NCBI RefSeq assembly: GCF_014268785.2
Contig: NZ_JABWRD020000003.1
Location: 496,001-560,000, forward strand
Reading direction: 5' to 3'
DNA: 64,000 bases
DNA from: Pseudomonas shirazensis
GTDB lineage: Bacteria > Pseudomonadota > Gammaproteobacteria > Pseudomonadales > Pseudomonadaceae
Positions within the stretch are counted from its first letter, which is position 1. The number at the start of each line of letters is the position of its first letter. Positions 1 to 8,688 of the stretch are shown in pieces. The notes under the pieces are model-generated. The model saw only the letters and a program-made list of their open reading frames with translations, searched no databases and had not been told where the DNA came from. Both the position numbers and the translations under genes were made by a program.

Positions 1-525
1 GTGGCGATGTGGTTCTTTGTCATGCACGACTACCAGAAGCAGCGTGTGCTGACCTTCCTCGATCCGGAGAGCGACCCGCTCGGCACCGGCTGGAACATCA
101 TCCAGTCCAAGGCCGCGATCGGCTCTGGCGGGGTATTCGGCAAGGGCTGGTTGCTCGGTACGCAGTCGCCCCTGGACTTTTTGCCGGAGAGCCACACCGA
201 CTTCATCATCGCCGTGCTCGGCGAGGAATTCGGCCTGGTCGGCATCTGCATGCTGCTGATCGTTTATCTGCTGTTGATCGGCCGCGGCCTGGTCATCACC
301 GCGCAGGCGCAGACCCTGTTCGGCAAGCTGCTCGCGGGCAGCCTGACGATGACCTTCTTTGTTTATGTGTTTGTCAATATTGGTATGGTCAGTGGCTTGC
401 TCCCGGTGGTGGGGGTGCCGCTGCCCTTCATTAGCTATGGCGGAACTTCGTTGGTGACGCTGCTGTCAGCGTTTGGCGTTCTGATGTCGATCCACACCCA
501 CCGCAAATGGATCGCGCAAGTTTGA
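1..525 (+). CDS. rodA: Rod shape-determining protein RodA, C-terminal part
   Basis: SEDS-family glycosyltransferase that polymerises lipid II into glycan strands during cell elongation, working with PBP2 in the inner membrane. Only the last 174 residues are in the window; the gene begins before base 1, so the GTG at position 1 is not a start. The fragment has the SEDS signatures ESHTDFIIAVLGEE, near the start of a membrane segment, and GVPLPFISYGGTS near the end, with several hydrophobic segments. It is followed at once by mltB and rlpA on the same strand, the usual Pseudomonas elongasome operon. The frame is intact to the TGA. Confidence 0.97.
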   Translation: MAMWFFVMHDYQKQRVLTFLDPESDPLGTGWNIIQSKAAIGSGGVFGKGWLLGTQSPLDFLPESHTDFIIAVLGEEFGLVGICMLLIVYLLLIGRGLVITAQAQTLFGKLLAGSLTMTFFVYVFVNIGMVSGLLPVVGVPLPFISYGGTSLVTLLSAFGVLMSIHTHRKWIAQV

Positions 526-542
526 ATAAGGTGAACAATTTC

Positions 543-1553
543 ATGCAAGCAGTGCGTAGCTGGGCGGCCCGTTGGGCGCCGTGGATCGGCGCAATGGGCC
601 TGCTCGGCGCAGTCCAGCAGGCCAGTGCCGGCGACTACGACGGCTCGCCGCAGGTGGCCGAGTTTGTCGGCGAGATGACCCGCGACCACGGCTTTGCCGG
701 CGAACAGCTGATGGGCGTGTTCCGCGAGGTGCAGCGCAAGCAGTCGATTCTTGACGCGATTTCGCGTCCGGCGGAGCGGGTCAAGCCGTGGAAAGAATAC
801 CGGCCGATGTTCCTCACCGAGGCGCGCATCGCCCGCGGTGTCGACTTCTGGCGCCAGCACGAGGCAACCCTGGCGCGTGCCGAGCAGGAATACGGCGTAC
901 CGGCCCAGGTGATCGTGGCGATCATTGGCGTGGAAACCTTCTTTGGTCGCAACACCGGCAACTACCGGGTGATCGATGCCCTGTCGACGCTGGGTTTCGA
1001 CTACCCGCCGCGGGCTGAATTCTTCCGCAAGGAGCTGCGCGAGTACCTGCTGCTGGCCCGTGAAGAACAGCTCGACCCGCTGACCCTGAAAGGCTCGTAT
1101 GCCGGCGCCATGGGCCTGCCGCAATTTATGCCGAGCAGCTTTCGCGCCTACGCAGTGGACTTCGACGGTGACGGCCATATCAATATCTGGAACAACCCGG
1201 ATGACGCCATCGGCAGTGTCGCCAGCTACTTCAAGCGCCACGGCTGGGTTGCCGGCGAGGGCGTGGTCAGCCGCGCTCAGGTGCGCGGCGAGCGTGCCGA
1301 CGAAGGCCTGACCAGCGGCATCGAGCCGGTCAAGACCGTCGCCGAATTGCGCGCATTGGGCTGGTCGAGCAATGATGCGCTGCGCGATGATCTGCCGGTC
1401 ACCGCCTTCAAACTGGAAGGCGACAACGGCCCTGAATACTGGATGGGCCAGAAGAACTTTTATGCGATCACGCGTTACAACCGCAGTGTGATGTACGCCA
1501 TGGCCGTGCATCAGCTTTCGCAACAGCTGGTCATTGCACGGGGCGTCAAGTAA
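543..1553 (+). CDS. mltB: Membrane-bound lytic murein transglycosylase B
   Basis: Cleaves the MurNAc-GlcNAc bond of peptidoglycan with formation of 1,6-anhydroMurNAc in the periplasm. The product is 336 residues. I chose the ATG at 543 because AAGGTG lies about 10 bases upstream and the first 28 residues form a signal peptide ending in QQASA; an in-frame ATG at 507 would overlap rodA and lacks a site. The catalytic glutamate is in IIGVETFFGR and the family motif GAMGLPQFMPSSF follows, then a segment reading DFDGDGHINIW. There is no lipobox, so it corresponds to the soluble SltB1 type of P. aeruginosa. The stop overlaps the rlpA start by one base (TAATG). Confidence 0.95.
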   Translation: MQAVRSWAARWAPWIGAMGLLGAVQQASAGDYDGSPQVAEFVGEMTRDHGFAGEQLMGVFREVQRKQSILDAISRPAERVKPWKEYRPMFLTEARIARGVDFWRQHEATLARAEQEYGVPAQVIVAIIGVETFFGRNTGNYRVIDALSTLGFDYPPRAEFFRKELREYLLLAREEQLDPLTLKGSYAGAMGLPQFMPSSFRAYAVDFDGDGHINIWNNPDDAIGSVASYFKRHGWVAGEGVVSRAQVRGERADEGLTSGIEPVKTVAELRALGWSSNDALRDDLPVTAFKLEGDNGPEYWMGQKNFYAITRYNRSVMYAMAVHQLSQQLVIARGVK

Positions 1554-2560
1554 TGCGCGGATTGTTTACTACTCATTCCTTCAAACTGCTGACCTGCATC
1601 GCCGTCAGTGCGGTCCTGGTCAGCTGCTCATCGAGCCGGCCTGCACCCAAGAGCAGCGGTGCGGGGGGCAACGTCATCCGCTCGCAGCCGGGCCTGGACA
1701 TCAACCGCGCGCATAAAGACGGCGCGCCATGGTGGGATGTCGACGTCAACAAGATCCCCGACGCCACCCCGACCGTGCACACCGGCAACTACAAGGCCAA
1801 CCCGTACACGGTGCTGGGCAAGACTTATTACCCGATCCAGGAATCGCGCAACTACCGTGCCGAGGGTACTGCCTCGTGGTACGGCACCAAGTTCCACGGT
1901 CAGAACACCGCCAACGGCGAGGTCTATGACCTGTACGGCATGAGCGCGGCGCACAAGACCCTGCCGTTGCCGGCCTACGTCAAGGTGACCAACCTCGACA
2001 ACCAGCGCAGCGTGATCCTGCGGGTCAACGACCGCGGCCCGTTCTATTCGGACCGGATCATCGACCTGTCGTACGCTGCCGCCAAGAAACTCGGTTACGC
2101 CGAAACCGGCACCGCGCGGGTGCGCGTTGAAGGCATCGACCCGCAGCAGTGGTGGGCCCAACGCGGCCAGCAGGCGCCGTTGGTGCTGAAAGAGCCGCAG
2201 GTCGCGCAGACGCAGCCGCTGCCCGCCAGCACCGGCAAGGTCGAGCAGTGGACACCGCCAGCGCAGCAGCATGCCGCTGCCGTGGTGCCGGTGCAGATCG
2301 CCAGCAACAGCGTGCCGAGAGACAGCGGCGGCATGTTCCTCCAGGTCGGCGCCTTCGCCAACCCGGATGCCGCCGAGCTGCTGCGCTCGAAACTGAGCAC
2401 CATGGTCAGCGCGCCGGTGTTCATCAGCTCGATCGTGCGTAACCAGCAGACCCTGCACCGCGTGCGCCTGGGGCCGATGAGCAGCCAGGGTGAAGTGCAG
2501 CAGACTCAAGACAGCGTGCGTTTGGCCAATCTCGGCCAGGCCAAGCTGGTCACCGACTGA
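1553..2560 (+). CDS. rlpA: Septal ring lytic transglycosylase RlpA, lipoprotein
   Basis: Outer-membrane lipoprotein that cleaves naked glycan strands at the septum. The 335-residue product starts with a lipoprotein signal whose lipobox reads LVSC near residue 25. A double-psi beta-barrel (RlpA-like) domain follows around residues 100-195, with the motifs GTASWYG, NGEVYD and VNDRGPF. A linker rich in Gln and Pro leads to a C-terminal SPOR domain (FLQVGAFANPDAAE onward) that binds denuded peptidoglycan. It is translationally coupled to mltB by a 1-base overlap. The domain content matches the P. aeruginosa enzyme. Confidence 0.96.
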   Translation: MRGLFTTHSFKLLTCIAVSAVLVSCSSSRPAPKSSGAGGNVIRSQPGLDINRAHKDGAPWWDVDVNKIPDATPTVHTGNYKANPYTVLGKTYYPIQESRNYRAEGTASWYGTKFHGQNTANGEVYDLYGMSAAHKTLPLPAYVKVTNLDNQRSVILRVNDRGPFYSDRIIDLSYAAAKKLGYAETGTARVRVEGIDPQQWWAQRGQQAPLVLKEPQVAQTQPLPASTGKVEQWTPPAQQHAAAVVPVQIASNSVPRDSGGMFLQVGAFANPDAAELLRSKLSTMVSAPVFISSIVRNQQTLHRVRLGPMSSQGEVQQTQDSVRLANLGQAKLVTD

Positions 2561-2642
2561 ACGCGGAACTCACGGCGCCCGCTGCGGCCTGAAGTGGGCG
2601 CCGGGCTGTCCGTTTTGTCATGAATTGCCCGGCGCGGCCATG

Positions 2643-2648
2643 TACAAT
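2643..2648 (+). promoter_or_regulatory. Possible extended -10 promoter for dacA
   Basis: TGTACAAT is an extended -10 element (TG at 2641-2642, TACAAT at 2643-2648) about 130 bases before the dacA ATG. TTGTCA at 2615-2620 is too far away to be a convincing -35. It would give dacA its own transcript separate from the rodA-mltB-rlpA unit. Confidence 0.4.
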
Positions 2649-2777
2649 GGCCGTTTTTGCCCCGCCAGGCCCTGCGCCAGGCTCCTGGGCTGCCACGCAG
2701 CTCACATAACTAGACTGACTGGGCGTTGGGCTTCGAGCCCACGGAACATCAGACCATTAGCGATTTTCGAGAGACGG

Positions 2778-3938
2778 ATGAACATCACCAACCTTGCCAA
2801 ACGACTTTGCCTGCCTGTCCTGCTGATGATCACCCCTGCTGCCTTTGCAGCAGAGCAGATGATGCCAGCCCCACCACAGCTGGCAGCCAAGTCCTACGTA
2901 CTCATGGACGCGTCCAGCGGCAACGTGCTGGTCGAAAACAACGGTGACGAGCGCCTGCCGCCAGCCAGCCTGACCAAGCTGATGACCGCCTACATCGCCA
3001 CCCTCGATATTCGTCGTGGCCAGATCGGCGAGAACGACCCGGTTACCGTCAGTGAAAACGCCTGGCGTACCGGCGGTTCACGGATGTTCATCAAGGTTGG
3101 CAGCCAGGTCACCGTCAGCGACCTGCTGCACGGCATCATCATCCAGTCGGGCAACGATGCCTCGGTCGCTCTGTCCGAACACATCGCCGGCAGCGAAGAT
3201 GCCTTCGCCGACATGATGAACAAGACTGCTGCCGATCTGGGCATGAGCAACAGCCACTTCATGAACCCGACCGGTCTGCCGCACCCCGAGCATTACTCGT
3301 CGGCCCACGACATGGCCCTGCTGGCTCGCGCGATCATCAACGAAGACCCGGCTCACTATGCGATCTACTCGCAGAAAGAATTCTTCTGGAACAACATCAA
3401 GCAGCCCAACCGCAACCTGCTGCTGTGGCGTGACAAGACCGTCGATGGCCTGAAAACCGGCCACACCGACGAAGCCGGCTACTGCATGGTCGCCTCCGCA
3501 GTCCGTGATGGCCAGCGCCTGATCGCCGTGGTGTTCGGTACCAACAGCGAGCAATCGCGTGCCGCCGAAACGCAAAAGCTGCTGACCTATGGCTTCCGCT
3601 TCTTCGAAACCCAGACCTTCTACCAGAAGGGCACCGAGCTGACTCAGGCGCCGGTATGGAAAGGCGCGACCAACCAGGTCAAGGCCGGTCTGGCCAACGA
3701 CCTGACCATGACCATGCCTAAAGGCCAATTGAAGCGCCTGGCCGCCTCGATGACCATGAACCCACAGCTGACCGCGCCCATCGCCAAAGGTGACGTGATC
3801 GGTAAAGTCGAAGTCAAACTTGACGAGAAAGTGGTTCACAGCGCCGACCTGATCGCCCTCGACGGCGTTGAGGAAGGTGGTATCTTGCGCCGTATGTGGG
3901 ATAGCATTCGTCTATTCTTCTACGGGTTGTTCAACTGA
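2778..3938 (+). CDS. dacA: D-alanyl-D-alanine carboxypeptidase (PBP5/6 type)
   Basis: Removes the terminal D-Ala from pentapeptide stems in the periplasm, limiting cross-linking. The 386-residue protein starts at ATG 2778; upstream in-frame codons exist but the signal peptide (MNITNLAKRL..., cleavage near AFA-A, residue 24) begins here. The three penicillin-binding motifs are present: S64-L-T-K67, SGN in IIQSGNDAS, and KTG in DGLKTGHTDE. A PBP5 C-terminal domain and an amphipathic membrane-anchoring tail (RRMWDSIRLFFYGLFN) complete it. The position between rlpA and ybeD is the standard Pseudomonas order. Confidence 0.97.
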   Translation: MNITNLAKRLCLPVLLMITPAAFAAEQMMPAPPQLAAKSYVLMDASSGNVLVENNGDERLPPASLTKLMTAYIATLDIRRGQIGENDPVTVSENAWRTGGSRMFIKVGSQVTVSDLLHGIIIQSGNDASVALSEHIAGSEDAFADMMNKTAADLGMSNSHFMNPTGLPHPEHYSSAHDMALLARAIINEDPAHYAIYSQKEFFWNNIKQPNRNLLLWRDKTVDGLKTGHTDEAGYCMVASAVRDGQRLIAVVFGTNSEQSRAAETQKLLTYGFRFFETQTFYQKGTELTQAPVWKGATNQVKAGLANDLTMTMPKGQLKRLAASMTMNPQLTAPIAKGDVIGKVEVKLDEKVVHSADLIALDGVEEGGILRRMWDSIRLFFYGLFN

Positions 3939-3952
3939 TAACGTGACCTGCC

Positions 3953-3984
3953 ACGCTCCCGCCAAATCGGCGGGAGCGTTGTTG
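3953..3984 (+). terminator. Probable terminator after dacA
   Basis: An 11-bp stem (3953-3963 with 3969-3979, core CGCTCCCGCC) with a 5-base loop, followed by TGTTGTTG. The tail is not a pure U run, so termination may be partial and allow read-through into ybeD-lipB. Confidence 0.6.
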
Positions 3985-4012
3985 TTGCCACGGCTTACGA
4001 GGCCGTTTCCGC

Positions 4013-4288
4013 ATGAGCGAAGCTGACGTCAAGTCGCACAAGATCGAATTCCCCTGTGCTGATTACCCAATCAAGGTGATCGGCGATACCGTGGTCAATT
4101 TCAAGAACACGGTCATCGAGATTTTGAAGAAACACGCTGAGGTCGACATGTCGACCCTGGCCGAGCGCCAGAGCAAGGAAGGCAAGTACACCACCGTGCA
4201 ATTGCACATCGTGGCGACCAGCGAAGACCAGTTGCACGATATCAACAGCGCCCTGCGTGCTACCGGCATTGTGAAAATGGTGCTCTGA
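4013..4288 (+). CDS. ybeD: YbeD/DUF493 family protein
   Basis: Small cytoplasmic protein of 91 residues, with an ACT-like ferredoxin fold in the known E. coli structure. Its function is not settled, but it is almost always found next to lipB. The product contains the family segments IEFPCADYPIKVIG and the C-terminal LHDINSALRATGIVKMVL. The stop codon overlaps the lipB start (TGATG), so the two are probably co-translated. A role in lipoate attachment or its regulation has been suggested only from this linkage. Confidence 0.9.
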   Translation: MSEADVKSHKIEFPCADYPIKVIGDTVVNFKNTVIEILKKHAEVDMSTLAERQSKEGKYTTVQLHIVATSEDQLHDINSALRATGIVKMVL

Positions 4289-4935
4289 TGCCGGCCAGCC
4301 TCGGTATCCGCGAGCTTGGCCTGCAGCCCTATGAACCGGTGCTGGAGGCCATGCGGCGTTTTACCGAGCAGCGCGGTGCCGACAGCCTGGACGAAGTCTG
4401 GCTGGTCGAGCACCCGCCGGTGTTCACCCAGGGACAGGCCGGCAAGGCCGAGCACCTGCTGGTGCCGGGTGATATCCCGGTGGTGCAGAGCGACCGCGGT
4501 GGCCAGGTGACCTACCATGGCCCCGGGCAATTGGTGGCTTACCTGTTACTTGATGTGCGCCGGCTTGGTTTTGGCGTGCGTGAACTGGTTACCCGGATCG
4601 AAAACAGCCTGATCGATCTGCTGGCCAGTTATGACGTTGTGGCGGCGGCCAAGGCCGATGCGCCCGGAGTCTATGTTGACGGGGCCAAGATCGCCTCGCT
4701 CGGCTTGCGAATCCGCAACGGCCGTACCTTTCACGGCCTTGCTCTGAACGTGGACATGGACCTTGCGCCATTCCGCCGAATCAATCCCTGCGGCTATGCG
4801 GGGCTGGCGATGACCCAGCTGCGTGATCTGGCAGGTCCGATCGAACTCACCGAGGTCAGGACAAGGCTGCGTGGACAGCTGGTCAAGCACCTCGACTATG
4901 CTGAGCAGACGACCCTTACGGGCGGAATCGACTGA
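4288..4935 (+). CDS. lipB: Octanoyl-[acyl carrier protein] transferase LipB
   Basis: Moves the octanoyl group from octanoyl-ACP to the lipoyl domains of the 2-oxoacid dehydrogenases and GcvH, the first step of de novo lipoate assembly. The 215-residue product has the LipB signature SDRGGQVTYHGPGQLVAYLL (about residues 70-90) and the lysine-containing GAKIASLGLRI segment that holds the active-site Lys; NPCGYAGLAMTQL carries the catalytic Cys. Its start overlaps the ybeD stop, and its stop lies two bases before the lipA ATG. Confidence 0.97.
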   Translation: MPASLGIRELGLQPYEPVLEAMRRFTEQRGADSLDEVWLVEHPPVFTQGQAGKAEHLLVPGDIPVVQSDRGGQVTYHGPGQLVAYLLLDVRRLGFGVRELVTRIENSLIDLLASYDVVAAAKADAPGVYVDGAKIASLGLRIRNGRTFHGLALNVDMDLAPFRRINPCGYAGLAMTQLRDLAGPIELTEVRTRLRGQLVKHLDYAEQTTLTGGID

Positions 4936-4937
4936 AT

Positions 4938-5954
4938 ATGACAACTGTGCAAGAAGCCGTGCCGAACCTGATCACCACCCATGACGTGACCCCGCGCCCG
5001 GCGCCGAAGAAGGTCGAAGCCGGGGTCAAGCTGCGTGGCGCCGACAAGGTCGCGCGCATCCCGGTAAAGATCATCCCAACCGACGAGCTGCCGAAGAAAC
5101 CTGACTGGATCCGCGTGCGTATCCCGGTTTCGCCGGAAGTCGACCGTATCAAGCAACTGCTGCGCAAGCACAAGCTGCACAGTGTCTGCGAAGAAGCCTC
5201 GTGCCCGAACCTGGGTGAATGCTTCTCGGGTGGTACCGCCACCTTCATGATCATGGGTGACATCTGCACCCGTCGTTGTCCGTTCTGTGACGTCGGCCAT
5301 GGCCGGCCGAAAGCACTGGATGCCGACGAGCCGATGAACCTTGCCGTGGCTATCGCCGACCTGCGTCTGAAGTACGTGGTGATCACCTCGGTAGACCGCG
5401 ACGACCTGCGTGACGGCGGTGCCCAGCACTTCGCCGACTGCATTCGCGAGATCCGCAAGCTGTCCCCGGGCGTGCAGCTCGAGACCCTGGTGCCGGACTA
5501 CCGCGGGCGCATGGACGTGGCCCTGGCGATCACCGCTCAAGAGCCGCCAGATGTGTTCAACCACAACCTGGAAACAGTACCGCGCCTGTACAAGGCCGCG
5601 CGTCCGGGTTCGGACTACGACTGGTCGCTGGACCTGCTGCAGAAGTTCAAGCAACTGGTGCCGCACGTACCGACCAAGTCTGGCCTGATGCTCGGCCTGG
5701 GCGAAACCGACGAAGAAGTGATCGAAGTGATGCAGCGCATGCGCGAGCATGACATCGACATGCTGACCCTCGGCCAGTACCTGCAGCCATCGCGCAGCCA
5801 CTTGCCGGTGCAGCGCTTCGTGCACCCGGACACCTTTGCCTGGTTCGCTGAAGAAGGCCACAAGATGGGCTTCAAGAACGTCGCCTCCGGGCCGCTGGTG
5901 CGTTCCTCGTACCACGCTGACCAGCAGGCGCACGAAGCCAAGATCAAGCTATAA
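4938..5954 (+). CDS. lipA: Lipoyl synthase LipA
   Basis: Radical-SAM enzyme that inserts two sulfurs into protein-bound octanoyl groups. The 338-residue protein carries the auxiliary cluster cysteines C84, C89 and C95 (CEEASCPNLGEC) and the SAM cluster triad C110, C114 and C117 (CTRRCPFC). The C-terminal GPLVRSSYHAD contains the serine that ligates the auxiliary cluster in known LipA enzymes. It directly follows lipB and is followed by a strong hairpin terminator, so ybeD-lipB-lipA ends here. Confidence 0.98.
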   Translation: MTTVQEAVPNLITTHDVTPRPAPKKVEAGVKLRGADKVARIPVKIIPTDELPKKPDWIRVRIPVSPEVDRIKQLLRKHKLHSVCEEASCPNLGECFSGGTATFMIMGDICTRRCPFCDVGHGRPKALDADEPMNLAVAIADLRLKYVVITSVDRDDLRDGGAQHFADCIREIRKLSPGVQLETLVPDYRGRMDVALAITAQEPPDVFNHNLETVPRLYKAARPGSDYDWSLDLLQKFKQLVPHVPTKSGLMLGLGETDEEVIEVMQRMREHDIDMLTLGQYLQPSRSHLPVQRFVHPDTFAWFAEEGHKMGFKNVASGPLVRSSYHADQQAHEAKIKL

Positions 5955-5970
5955 GCTGATCCGCTGGGCC

Positions 5971-6009
5971 AATGCCGATGCGCGCCGTGAGGTGCCATCG
6001 GCATTTTTG
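5971..6009 (+). terminator. Rho-independent terminator after lipA
   Basis: Outer stem AATGCCGATG (5971-5980) pairs with CATCGGCATT (5996-6005). An inner GCGCC/GGTGC stem closes a GTGA loop, and a U-rich tail (TTTTTG) follows. Confidence 0.85.
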
Positions 6010-6097
6010 TTGGGTATCTGTACCCTGTGGGCAACGATCTCGGGCTGGCCCATTGTTGCTGCCCACTGATCTGCAAATGCTTTCAAGGAGTTGCTGG

Positions 6098-7036
6098 ATG
6101 GACTGTGCTGAACACCTAGGTTCACTATTGCCGCGAAAGCTGGCAGCGAATGCCTGTTTTGCGGTGATTGCCCCGGCAGGGCCGGCGCGGCTGGATGCCG
6201 ACAAGGCCCGGCAGTGGTTCAGCGAGCGTGGCTACCACTGCCGGCTATACCCCAGCGTGAGCAGCAGTCAGGGTTATCTGGCCGGTACCGACCAGCAAAG
6301 GCTGGACGACCTGCATGCTGCATTCGTCGACCCCCAGGTGGATGCCATCCTGTGCATGCGCGGTGGCTACGGCAGCATGCGTTTGCTCGACCAGATCGAT
6401 TTCGAGCTGATTGCCCGCAACCCCAAACCCTTGATTGGCTACAGCGACATCACCGCGCTACACACCGCGATCAACCGCTACTGCGGGTTGGTCAGTTTTC
6501 ACGGTGGCATGCTCAACGCCGACCTGCTCGGCGGCAAGCTTGAACCGACAGTCAGCTCGCTGCTGCGGCAATTGCGCGGTGAAGTGGGGCCGGGCGACGC
6601 ACTCGTCCATCCCCATGCTTATCCCTTGACCACAGTGCTGCCAGGCGTTGCCAGCGGGCGCCTGCTGGGCGGCAATCTGTCGATGCTCGGGGCGACGCTG
6701 GGTACGCTTGGGGAGATTGATACTGACGGCGCCATCCTGTTTATCGAAGACGTCAACGAGCCGTTGTACCGGGTTGACCGGCTGCTCACGCAATTGCGCC
6801 TGGCAGGCAAGCTGCAGGGCGTGCGTGGGGTGTTGGTGGGGGACTTTGCCGGGATTACCGTAGCCGCCATGACGCCGCTGTTGCAGGACATTTTTGCGCC
6901 GCTGGATGTGCCGGTACTGGCCGGCTGGCGTAGTGGCCATTGCGATCCGAACCTGTGCCTGCCGCTGGGCGCTCAGGTGCGGCTCGACAGCGAGAGGCAG
7001 ACGCTGGTGCTGCAACAGGATTTGTTCAGGGCTTGA
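6098..7036 (+). CDS. ldcA: LD-carboxypeptidase (peptidase S66 family)
   Basis: Cytoplasmic enzyme that removes the terminal D-Ala from L,D-linked murein tetrapeptides during peptidoglycan recycling. The 312-residue product starts at ATG 6098, seven bases after AAGGAG; earlier in-frame codons run into the lipA terminator. Family motifs are APAGPARLD at the N-terminus, the nucleophile-elbow region AILCMRGGYGSMRLLD with the catalytic Ser, GYSDITALH, and the Glu-His part (FIEDVNEPLYRVDR and GHCDPNLCLPLG). It sits convergently with the next gene, sharing a bidirectional terminator. Confidence 0.93.
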   Translation: MDCAEHLGSLLPRKLAANACFAVIAPAGPARLDADKARQWFSERGYHCRLYPSVSSSQGYLAGTDQQRLDDLHAAFVDPQVDAILCMRGGYGSMRLLDQIDFELIARNPKPLIGYSDITALHTAINRYCGLVSFHGGMLNADLLGGKLEPTVSSLLRQLRGEVGPGDALVHPHAYPLTTVLPGVASGRLLGGNLSMLGATLGTLGEIDTDGAILFIEDVNEPLYRVDRLLTQLRLAGKLQGVRGVLVGDFAGITVAAMTPLLQDIFAPLDVPVLAGWRSGHCDPNLCLPLGAQVRLDSERQTLVLQQDLFRA

Positions 7037-7071
7037 GATTGCCGGGGGCGCTTTGCGCCCCTGGCAATCTC
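7035..7071. terminator. Bidirectional terminator between convergent genes
   Basis: A 17-bp inverted repeat (7035-7051 with 7055-7071) with one G-U pair and a TTT loop lies between ldcA (+) and the transglycosylase gene (-). The latter's stop codon is just beyond it. Confidence 0.75.
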
Positions 7072-7072
7072 A

Positions 7073-8386
7073 CTACTGACGCAAACTCTCGAGCAGCTTG
7101 TGCGTCGGGTAGCCGTCAGCGGGCATGTTCTGCGCCTGCTGAGCTGTACGGATGGCCTTGCGGGTATTGGCACCGATGATACCGTCGGCATTGCCCGCGT
7201 CATAGCCGCGGGCATTGAGCAGGTTCTGCAGCTCGATGCGCTCGCTGCGGCTCAATGGCAAGTCATCCTTTGGCCAGCTACCGGCAATGAAGCCCCATCC
7301 GGAGAAACGATCGCCCAGCAGGCTCACCGCCAGCGCGTAGGACGACGAGTTGTTGTACTTAAGGATGGCGCGGAAGTTGTCCAGCACCAGGAACGCCGGG
7401 CCGCGGGCGCCGGCCGGCAGCAGCAGAGCCGCCGAGAGTTGATTGCTGCCCGCTGGCAGCTGGGTGCCATTGGGCAGCTTGACGCCCAGTTGCAGCCATT
7501 CACTGACGGTCTTGCGCTGGGCGCCATCGGCGATCCAGAAGTCGAAATCGGCCGGCACCTGGACTTCGAAGCCCCACGGTTGGCCACGCTTCCAGCCCGA
7601 GCTTTGCAGGTAATGCGCGGTCGATGCGAGGGCATCGGCTGTACTGTTCCAGATGTCGCGGCGGCCGTCGCCGTCGAAGTCGACAGCATGGGTGTTGTAG
7701 GTGGTCGGGATGAACTGGGTCTGGCCCATCGCCCCGGCCCACGAGCCACGCATGGCCTCAGGCAGAATGTCGCCGTTCTGCAGGATCTGCAGCGCCGCGA
7801 TCAACTGGTCCTGGGCAAACTGCGGCCGGCGGCCTTCATAGGCCAGGGTCGCCAGCGAGCGGATTACCGATTTGCTGCCCTGGAACTGGCCGAAGTTGCT
7901 CTCCATGCCCCACACCGACACCAGCACCTGGCGGTCCACGCCATAGCGTTGTTCCAGGCGCGTGAGCAGCTCGGCGTTCTGTTCCAGCAGCTTCTTGCCG
8001 TTGCGCACCCGCAGCGGCGACAGCGCGCCGTCGAGGTATTCCCACACCGGGCGGCTGAACTCGGGCTGGCTGCGATCGGCCTTGATCACGTCCATGTCCG
8101 GCGTGACACCGGCAAACACGCGGTCGAACAGCCCGGCATCAATGCCGGCCTGCAACGCTTGTTGACGGAAACCGGCCTGCCACTGGGCAAAGCTCTGCAC
8201 TGGCTGAATTTCAGCATTGATGTCGGCGTTGCTGGTGGGCAGGGTAACCACCGGTGCGGGCTGGGCAGGGGCCAGTGGCACGGCGTCGGCGGCGGTAGGT
8301 TTTTCCGCACAGGCGACCAGCAGGATAAGGCTGGAGGCCGCGATCAGCTGGCGTGGTTGCCAGCGTGGGAACAGACTGAGGGACAT
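7073..8386 (-). CDS. Lytic murein transglycosylase with peptidoglycan-binding domain (SltB3-like lipoprotein)
   Basis: Exolytic peptidoglycan transglycosylase, probably anchored by lipid. The 437-residue product begins with a signal containing a lipobox-like LLVACA near residue 26, then an MltB-type catalytic domain (about 65-355) with the catalytic Glu in VWGMESNFGQF and the motif GAMGQTQFIPTTY. The C-terminal 60 residues form a PG_binding_1 domain (LQNLLNARGYDAGNADGIIGANT). This second domain and the lipobox distinguish it from the MltB encoded at 543. In P. aeruginosa the gene near lipA and holA with this architecture is SltB3. Confidence 0.92.
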   Translation of the reverse strand: MSLSLFPRWQPRQLIAASSLILLVACAEKPTAADAVPLAPAQPAPVVTLPTSNADINAEIQPVQSFAQWQAGFRQQALQAGIDAGLFDRVFAGVTPDMDVIKADRSQPEFSRPVWEYLDGALSPLRVRNGKKLLEQNAELLTRLEQRYGVDRQVLVSVWGMESNFGQFQGSKSVIRSLATLAYEGRRPQFAQDQLIAALQILQNGDILPEAMRGSWAGAMGQTQFIPTTYNTHAVDFDGDGRRDIWNSTADALASTAHYLQSSGWKRGQPWGFEVQVPADFDFWIADGAQRKTVSEWLQLGVKLPNGTQLPAGSNQLSAALLLPAGARGPAFLVLDNFRAILKYNNSSSYALAVSLLGDRFSGWGFIAGSWPKDDLPLSRSERIELQNLLNARGYDAGNADGIIGANTRKAIRTAQQAQNMPADGYPTHKLLESLRQ

Positions 8387-8447
8387 GCACAGATCCAGGA
8401 ATTACAGGTCAGGTAGCGACCATATCATGCCTGCGCGCTGGATGCTT

Positions 8448-8612
8448 TCATGCGGCCAAAAAGTAAGAAGCCTCCCAATCTCTCGATTGGAAGGCTTCGC
8501 GGCGGTAGCTGCCTTTGCCCTTGTCTGGTTGCTCCTGGCGGCTGCGAAACAGCGGCTGGGCAATGATCGACTTGGCTTTGTTGGGGCGGTGCTTTTGCGG
8601 CTTTTTGCTCAT
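8448..8612 (-). CDS. arfA: Alternative ribosome-rescue factor ArfA
   Basis: A 54-codon gene, MSKKPQKHRPNKAKSIIAQP at the N-terminus and SRDWEASYFLAA at the C-terminus. ArfA binds ribosomes stalled on mRNAs without a stop codon and recruits release factor 2, backing up tmRNA. The family signature (KGKGSYRR..AF, then RDWE) is clear. Inside the coding region, codons 38-48 form a long hairpin (see separate entry) placed before the stop, as in other proteobacterial arfA genes where transcript truncation yields a non-stop message controlled by tmRNA. The ribosome-binding site is weak (GGGGAAC about 10 bases upstream). It lies downstream of holA, in the same direction, with its own possible promoter. 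Confidence 0.88.
   Translation of the reverse strand: MSKKPQKHRPNKAKSIIAQPLFRSRQEQPDKGKGSYRREAFQSRDWEASYFLAA
8455..8498 (-). terminator. Intragenic hairpin/terminator within arfA
   Basis: A 14-bp stem (8467-8480 with 8485-8498, one G-U pair) has a GAGA tetraloop on the minus-strand RNA. It is followed by UUACUUUUUGG while still inside the reading frame, about 5 codons before the stop. This would yield an mRNA that ends before the stop codon. Confidence 0.75.
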
Positions 8613-8688
8613 GGCGGGGTTCCCCGGCTTGGGTGGGTGTGCGGAGCGGACTTTAGGGCTTGGCGCCGGGTGGGGCCAATTGATTATG

